A DNA stretch of 64,000 nucleotides from Mesaphorura yosii (taxonomy: Eukaryota > Arthropoda > Collembola > Poduromorpha > Tullbergiidae). The notes beneath the pieces are model-generated. The model ran no database searches. It worked only from the letters and a program-made list of their open reading frames with translations, and was not told where the DNA came from. The DNA lies in NCBI GenBank assembly GCA_009869945.1, contig WIXG01000334.1, forward strand, positions 21,731-85,730, read 5' to 3'. Shown piece by piece: positions 58,692-64,000 of the stretch. The number at the start of each line of letters is the position of its first letter. Within the stretch, counting starts at the first letter, position 1. Made by a program: the position numbers and the translations under genes.

Positions 58692-60304
58692 ATGTTTTCA
58701 TTGCGGCTGATGATCGTTTATCACACGCTGATCTTGATTTTATTTCGTTCAAGTTTCTCAACTTCGTCAGAACACTCCAGACGAGCAGCCTGTGTAAACC
58801 CTTCCGGAAAATACGGACACTGCATTGCTCTCGAAAGCTGCCCACATTTATTGGCAATTCTGACACAAGTGCCCATTCGCCGAGAGTCGGTGAAGTTTCT
58901 GCAAAAATCTACTTGTGGATTCGCGCTGGGAGGGGATGGCCAGCCAGCCCCAAAAGTGTGCTGTGTGCAGTCCGAAAATGGACGCGAGAAAGACAGTGGG
59001 TCCGGTGGCGTAACGAAGCCTGTGGAGAAACCTTTTCCTATTACAGTGCCAGTCGATGCTAATCCTACGCTGCAAACTTTGTCGCTTCTCCCAACCAAAC
59101 CTGCCGAAATAGTAATCGACAGTCACCCGAATATGAGACTGTTGCCAAATGAAAAGGCGTGTGGGCTCTCAAATGCATTGGATAGAATCGTTGGAGGTGA
59201 GAACACCGGATTGGGGACGTATCCGTGGCTGGTTTTGCTTGGTGTTCTGGACATTGACGGAGAAATTCAGTATGCCTGTGGAGGGACGCTGATTAGCAAG
59301 CGATACGTGCTGACGGCTGCGCATTGCGCTAAGCTTCCGCTTGGATACAAACTGTAAGTTCATCAGTTTCTAACGACGAAACCATTAAGTTACGTGCAGG
59401 GAAGTTAAAGGTTAATCGCAATTACTTCTTAATATTGATTCTAAAGGACAGTAGTCCGTGTGGGTGAATACGACCAAACTCAGGACGTCGACTGTTCTGA
59501 AGATGGAATCTGCGCTCCGCCTGCCTACAACATTCAGATCCAGGAAGTGATCATCCACGAACGCTATGATAAGTCACACCGGAAAGAAAATGACATTGCT
59601 CTTCTCAGGCTCAGTCAAGAAGCCAATTTTGGACCATTTATTGCTCCAATTTGTTTGCCACTTAAAAGCGCGACTCAGCAGCAGCTGAACAGCAAAGGAA
59701 GCGAAGTTAATCGCCATGCTGTGATGGTCTCCGGATGGGGAATAACTTCATCAGGTATGTTGGCTTGGCATTCGCAGTTTCATGGACCACGGTCTTCGTC
59801 GCATTTGCGAATTGTGAAATCTTCCAGATAAGGAAGACGGGTCTCCCATTCTGAAGCACGTTCAGGTTCCATTGGTCTCGAATGGCGTGTGTAATGCATT
59901 CTACAAAAAGCGTCTTGGAAACGAAGACATTGGAGAAGGACGGGTACGCTAAACATAATGAAGCAAGCCTTGACTTGACTACTGACTAATTGAACTGATT
60001 GTCAATTGAACTCTATGCAATTTCAGTTTTGTGCAGGAGGAGAAAAGAGCAAAGATTCATGCAAAGGTAAGCCGATTATTGTCTAGTGTTTCGACTGGGT
60101 TAATTTAAACTCAATTTAATTTTAACAGGCGACAGTGGTGGCCCCGTCATGGGATCCCTTACTACCGTCCGCCATCAGCAGAGGACGTACCAATTTGGAA
60201 TTGTATCAATCGGGCCTCCATCCTGTGCTGGAGAGAATGAGCCCGCCCTTTATACACGTGTGTCCCACTTCGTTCCGTGGATTCTGGATCATCTCAAACC
60301 GTGA
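58692..60304 (+). CDS. CLIP-domain trypsin-like serine protease, secreted zymogen
   Basis: Exons 58692-59353, 59447-59754, 59828-59943, 60027-60066 and 60129-60304 give 433 residues. A hydrophobic signal sequence follows the Met (MFSLRLMIVYHTLILILF). The CLIP domain starts at Cys 34, with six cysteines ending in VCC. Activation should be after Arg 165 (LDR/IVGG), and Cys in KACG can hold the light chain by a disulphide. The catalytic triad is His 211 (TAAHC), Asp 270 (NDIALL) and Ser 378 (GDSGGP). Asp 372, six residues before Ser, predicts cleavage after Arg or Lys. These enzymes act in haemolymph cascades such as clotting, melanisation and Toll activation, or in embryonic patterning; the exact branch cannot be told. 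One oddity is Ala instead of Gly in the NEPALYTRV motif, at position 226 of chymotrypsin numbering. Confidence 0.92.
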
Positions 60305-60536
60305 ACTGCGAATCTGCATTTTTGCACCGTACGCAGTTTCATTTAACGAAAATTCTTTCCTCATGCTGTACCGTAGACAAAGTTGGAAGGGACGATCGAG
60401 CGTAATTTTATTCGTGTTTTGTACACCTATAATACTCGTGCAATTTGTTGCAGCACAGATTTTAAACAGAAATAGCATGCTAAATGGATCAATTCTTACA
60501 TTCTGGACGGTAAGCAGCGCAGCACGAGGCCTCTGC

Positions 60537-60542
60537 AATAAA
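60537..60542 (+). terminator. Poly(A) signal of the CLIP protease gene
   Basis: AATAAA about 230 bases after the stop codon. Confidence 0.5.
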
Positions 60543-60806
60543 CTGCCTTAATCTAATAACCTAAGCTGCTGAATTCACAGCGCTGACGACAAAAATTTCT
60601 TCGCTGCTTTCTCTCCGTTGCTGCTTTATGCAAATTCGAAACGGAAGTAAATCCAAAGTGACACAAACCTAATTATTTAGGGTCTCTCGTAATTCTCATA
60701 TTAGCGTGCGTTTCAAAAATGAAGAAAAGATCGCAAAACTTTTCACAAAGTTCTAACGAGATAAAAGAAGGCCACCCACATTCTTGAACTATTTTGGTAA
60801 ATCCTT

Positions 60807-60812
60807 TTTATT
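60807..60812 (-). terminator. Poly(A) signal of the SDF2 gene
   Basis: Minus-strand AATAAA about 310 bases after the stop codon. Confidence 0.4.
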
Positions 60813-61119
60813 AGACTCATATGGCAATTGACAATGACTGAAGACATGGCTGTTAAGAAACTAAAATCAGAAAATGCTTACAAAATATTATCACAAGCTC
60901 CAATGAGTTCTCCGACTTAACTCTTTCGTGAATCATAAACTTGGTTGAAGAAACTTATTGCTTACTCATTATTGACATTCACGTAGTATCCTTAAACAAG
61001 CTTTGGTTCATAGCTGATTTTAAGTACAATTACTGAGCCATTTATCCTGGATTGAATAAAGATTGAACGTTGAGGAAATGAGCTCGATTCAGAATTCGAT
61101 GTTAAGGGTTATAAGAATC

Positions 61120-61970
61120 TCATAATTCGTCGTGTTCATGGTCATGGCGTGCCCGGTGATTCAATTCGCTCTTGTGTATAAATACTCCTTCTATTGACTG
61201 CCAGTTGCAAGCTGAGTTTAGGTAGTTCAGTCCTACGATTTCCAGCTGACCAGAAATTGGGCGACCAAACGTATTGCCACTGCATGCAAGATATACACCA
61301 GTATCAACGTGTCGAAATTGGACGGCAGTATCCCTCCTCCAAACATCGCCACTGCAGAGCACTTCCCAATTATCTCCTGTGTCTCCTTCGCCTGAATAGG
61401 TACCAAAGTTTTATCTGCTTGTGTTGTATTACATCTATTGTCCAGATGTTGTATATGGATAAAATGAAAAATTCCTTACCGTCGTTTCCGAATGCACTAA
61501 CTTCTTGATGATGCGATAGAGGAGATGAAAACTGGTGCGAGTGAAGATTTTTACCGGTCTGTAAGTGTTCCAGGCGTATTTTGCTGCCACATTTGACCGG
61601 TTCCCTGAAATAAAGAATTAATTGCTAATTAATTGAATATTGTGCTTTTCGTCTTACCTCGCTGCTTTATCATTGCTCTTGGCTCTTACCCTCTCTGACA
61701 AGACAGCTTCGATGTTCCTTTAACCACCCAATGCGAGCCTACGTCGTCCGTGGCTTCCACCCCTGTGACCGATTGCTGGCCGGATCCTGAACCATATTTA
61801 ATATCATGGGAATGGAGTCTGATGTAATACGCCGTATTTTCTAGTTTAAACACACTTCCACAGGCAACTTCTGACACACCCTTAGCACTAATTGATCTTA
61901 GCTGGATAGCAAAGAGTGCAAACAAGGTGGAGCGGACAATACTGACGGGATTCACAGCTTCCACGCCCAT
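61120..61970 (-). CDS. Sdf2: SDF2 / SDF2L1-type MIR-domain protein of the ER lumen
   Basis: Three exons, 5' to 3': 61970-61690, 61604-61480 and 61391-61120, phases closing, 225 residues. The N terminus (MGVEAVNPVSIVRSTLFALF) can act as a signal peptide. The body follows the SDF2 pattern of three MIR units: VFKLENTAYYIRLHSHDIKYGSGSGQQSVTG (given here in part as motif: RLHSHDIKYGSGSGQQSVTG), then KIRLEHLQTGKNLHSHQFSSP, then VQFRHVDTGVYLACSGNTFG. It ends HEHDEL, an ER retrieval signal. SDF2-type proteins work with the ER DnaJ ERdj3 and BiP to hold unfolded proteins soluble. The TATAAAAG just upstream of the ATG is too near the start to be its TATA box. Confidence 0.93.
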
Positions 61971-62626
61971 GCTATCGCTTTTATAGGAGATCTGACTAGT
62001 GAGAATAGGTTGCCAATGAATGAAATGGAATATCTAAGGCGATATTATTGCTAAAAGTGATCCTATGACCAACCAGTTGTTAAAATAACGCGACCCTTCA
62101 ATAAACTTCTGTCACCTTTCGGTCTTGCAAATGGATCTTTCAAAACTCGTGTGCATGTGTGAGAAAAATACGAGGTACGCTCGCATTGGTGTTCGAGTTT
62201 CGCGAAGTTTTGCATATGACTCTCCTGCAGGTGATTTCGCACGGATGGAATCGAATCTAAATTCGCGAGCCAATATCAAAACTCCAATGACTGCTGTGAT
62301 ATCTAGCAGAATCTCATCAAATGAAATGCACCGTTACTCGGTGCATGGTAAGGCATGGAATTTGCGATGCCTTTCGACGTAATCTTTCTTTAAAACAGAT
62401 TGCGGTTGGCTCAAATGTGAGCTCAAAGCTTGTCGATTGTTGAAGAGGTTGTATTTGAATTCAATAATTGGACTTGATAATAAAATTACGATTTAGCGTC
62501 ATTCTTTTGTTCTCACTATACAGTAACAAACAATCTCTAATCTAACTACTAGTCATGAAATTGGCGACTAAATTTGAAATTGACTGGCGTGGTGGATATA
62601 ATGTGGGATTAAACTGGATAACAAAA
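61971..62626. other. Region between SDF2 and TIM23
   Basis: Promoter side of the SDF2 gene and 3' side of TIM23, both minus strand. An 85-codon plus-strand open frame at 62125-62382 has no features of a gene. No clear poly(A) signal for TIM23 seen. Confidence 0.5.
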
Positions 62627-63569
62627 CTAATAGCGTGAGTAGTCGGGCTGTGGTCCAATATAATTCGCAATTGATCGATCTTTTGACCCTTTCGTCCATA
62701 AAATGTAAAGTGATGCTAAACCAAATCCCACCGCACCGCCGATGCCACACCTTTTGAGGCCCGCTGCAATTGTCAGAAGAGAATTAGTAGTGACGCTGTC
62801 AAATCGATGTTAGCAAGGTACAATTTGATGAACACAAAACACTTACCACTAGATTTATAAAGGAGACCAGTAGCCGTGGCAGCTGCTATTGTATTGTATT
62901 CGTCATCAGTCTCTCTAACCCAACTCATAAGTACTCCTAAGCCCGAATACATGAGTGCGACTACACCAAGACCATTTCCGGCAGCAGCGCCATGCTTTCC
63001 AATATAATTTAGGAGCCTGGAAAGAAGAATTATGTTATACTGAACAACAATCTAGATTACTAAGTTTAAAGAAGTATGACATACTGCGTCCGCCGAATTG
63101 TTAGTGGTTGGTTTTGCGTATCCTTCAATCCGCGGTAGAGACCATTAATGCCACCAGCACCAGCTCCTAATAGAACCGAACCTCCGATTGTACCAAATGC
63201 ATATTCTAATCTACCTCTCTGTCGACCTGCTCCTTCGGGTAAAATGAATTCAGGTTCTGATAGAATATTTGGATCGATGCTTAAGTATGGCGATAATTTT
63301 GAAACTCCACTGCTGTTACTGTATACTGTTAGAAAATGCAAACGAGAAGATGATTAAGTTAAGCTGGACAATCCTGACTTGATAGTTTCTTCGCTTGGAA
63401 CTTGATTTGGCGTGTGCTTACCAGAAACATTCATGGAAGGGTCTTGAGATGAGTATAATCCTAATAAATTTTTCAGTGACGAGCCGCTAGTAGTGTTTTC
63501 CATTTTCTCTGATGACGAATTCCGGTAATCTTGAGAATCTTGCCCAAACCCCTCGTCCGATCTTTTCAT
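62627..63569 (-). CDS. Tim23: Mitochondrial import channel subunit TIM23
   Basis: Four exons, 5' to 3': 63569-63422, 63325-63085, 63016-62847 and 62763-62627, phases closing, 231 residues. After a Ser-rich N-terminal part of about 70 residues comes the conserved SPYLSIDPNIL motif of TIM23. The Tim17/Tim22/Tim23 membrane region follows, with its glycine-rich helices (FGTIGGSVLLGAGAGGINGL, HGAAAGNGLGVVALMYSG and RCGIGGAVGFGLASLYI). It forms part of the presequence translocase in the mitochondrial inner membrane, with the N-terminal domain facing the intermembrane space as a presequence receptor. I use the ATG at 63569; a second Met at residue 23 is possible. Nothing unusual in the conserved part. 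Confidence 0.93.
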
Positions 63570-64000
63570 GGATAGGAACCAAGCACACGCTTAAAAATTA
63601 AGGCTTCAAAATCCACGTAACTAAACTCTGTGGGTTAAAACTAAGCTATTATTGGCACCGATTGGATTTCATATCTGCACTTTTTGAAATCCAACCATGG
63701 AAAGAACGAATTAATTAAACGAAGGCCACCTACTGAACTCGAGAAGCTACTTCTTCACGCAACATGTGATAAAAGCGTTTATCCATGCTCTCAAATGAAG
63801 AACTCGCTGATGCAATGGTGTGATTTCATCTTTCCATTGATATTTGCCATGTCTGGCCTGGCCAGGCACTGGCAACTGGCAATGCATTGGAGTGTATCGT
63901 CAGAGATGAGAGATGAGCGGAGGCTAAGAGAAGAGCCGATTCTATGAGAAGTGTGTGTCGTAAAGGCATACGAGGCCCACACAACCATGCTCAGTGTGTA
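63570..64000. other. Upstream flank of TIM23
   Basis: Should hold the TIM23 promoter. A plus-strand frame stays open at 63684-63947 but shows no domain and no good start context. Confidence 0.4.

Larger units (their letters stand above)
60305..61119. other. Convergent intergenic region
   Basis: 3' UTRs of the CLIP protease (+) and the SDF2 gene (-). Poly(A) signals listed separately; no coding sequence supported. Confidence 0.6.

Noticed and set aside
61977-61984. TATAAAAG just before the SDF2 start codon as a TATA box
   Set aside because: It is only about seven bases upstream of the ATG, so transcription starting 30 bases on would lose the start codon and signal peptide.
1-64000. CRISPR arrays, bacterial operons and transposon coding regions
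   Set aside because: Introns, poly(A) signals and animal protein families show nuclear animal DNA; no regularly spaced repeats and no transposase or reverse-transcriptase motifs were seen.

Overview
The window is nuclear DNA from an animal, very probably an arthropod. Genes are split by introns with ordinary GT...AG borders, many only 55-95 bases long, and the protein set fits an arthropod: an apterous/Lhx2/9 LIM-homeobox gene, a Dlish (Vamana) three-SH3 gene, a CLIP-domain serine protease, and single orthologues of ariadne-1, HSD17B10/scully, FGFR1OP2/SIKE, SDF2 and TIM23. The DNA is moderately AT-rich. I cannot name a species. Compact introns next to long gene-free stretches would suit a small crustacean or hexapod, but that is inference. 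All gene models were made by eye from splice sites, phase and family knowledge; exons are joined only where the reading phase closes.

Layout. At the left edge (94-463, +) are what look like the last two coding exons of an unidentified coiled-coil gene. The apterous-type gene follows (1245-9262, +) with seven coding exons and large introns. A 5.4 kb gene-free block leads to Dlish (14655-16378, -) and the one-exon FGFR1OP2/SIKE gene (17580-18149, -), which is head to head with the mitochondrial short-chain dehydrogenase HSD17B10/scully (18858-19839, +). Next are ariadne-1 (21157-23385, -, eleven coding exons) and a 1309-residue orphan predicted type II membrane protein (25381-29821, -).

From about 29.8 to 48.6 kb there is no gene I can recognise. 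This block holds two suspicious minus-strand open segments (42.5-42.9 and 47.3-48.1 kb), a CTCTCG/CGAGAG hairpin that may mark a distant promoter, and a well-spaced TATA plus initiator pair at 48653-48687. The right part holds a large synaptotagmin-family gene (49193-54789, +), a trypsin-like CLIP protease (58692-60304, +), an SDF2-type MIR protein with a C-terminal HDEL (61120-61970, -) and TIM23 (62627-63569, -).

Functionally this is a mixed neighbourhood: one developmental transcription factor, one Fat/Dachs growth-control adaptor, house-keeping genes of mitochondria, ER and ubiquitin transfer, one membrane-trafficking gene and one extracellular protease. I see no operon-like logic, CRISPR array, recognisable transposon or tRNA. 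The most unusual items are the orphan membrane protein, the synaptotagmin with long inserts in both C2 domains and no acidic calcium ligands in C2B, and the extended linker between the LIM domains of the apterous protein.
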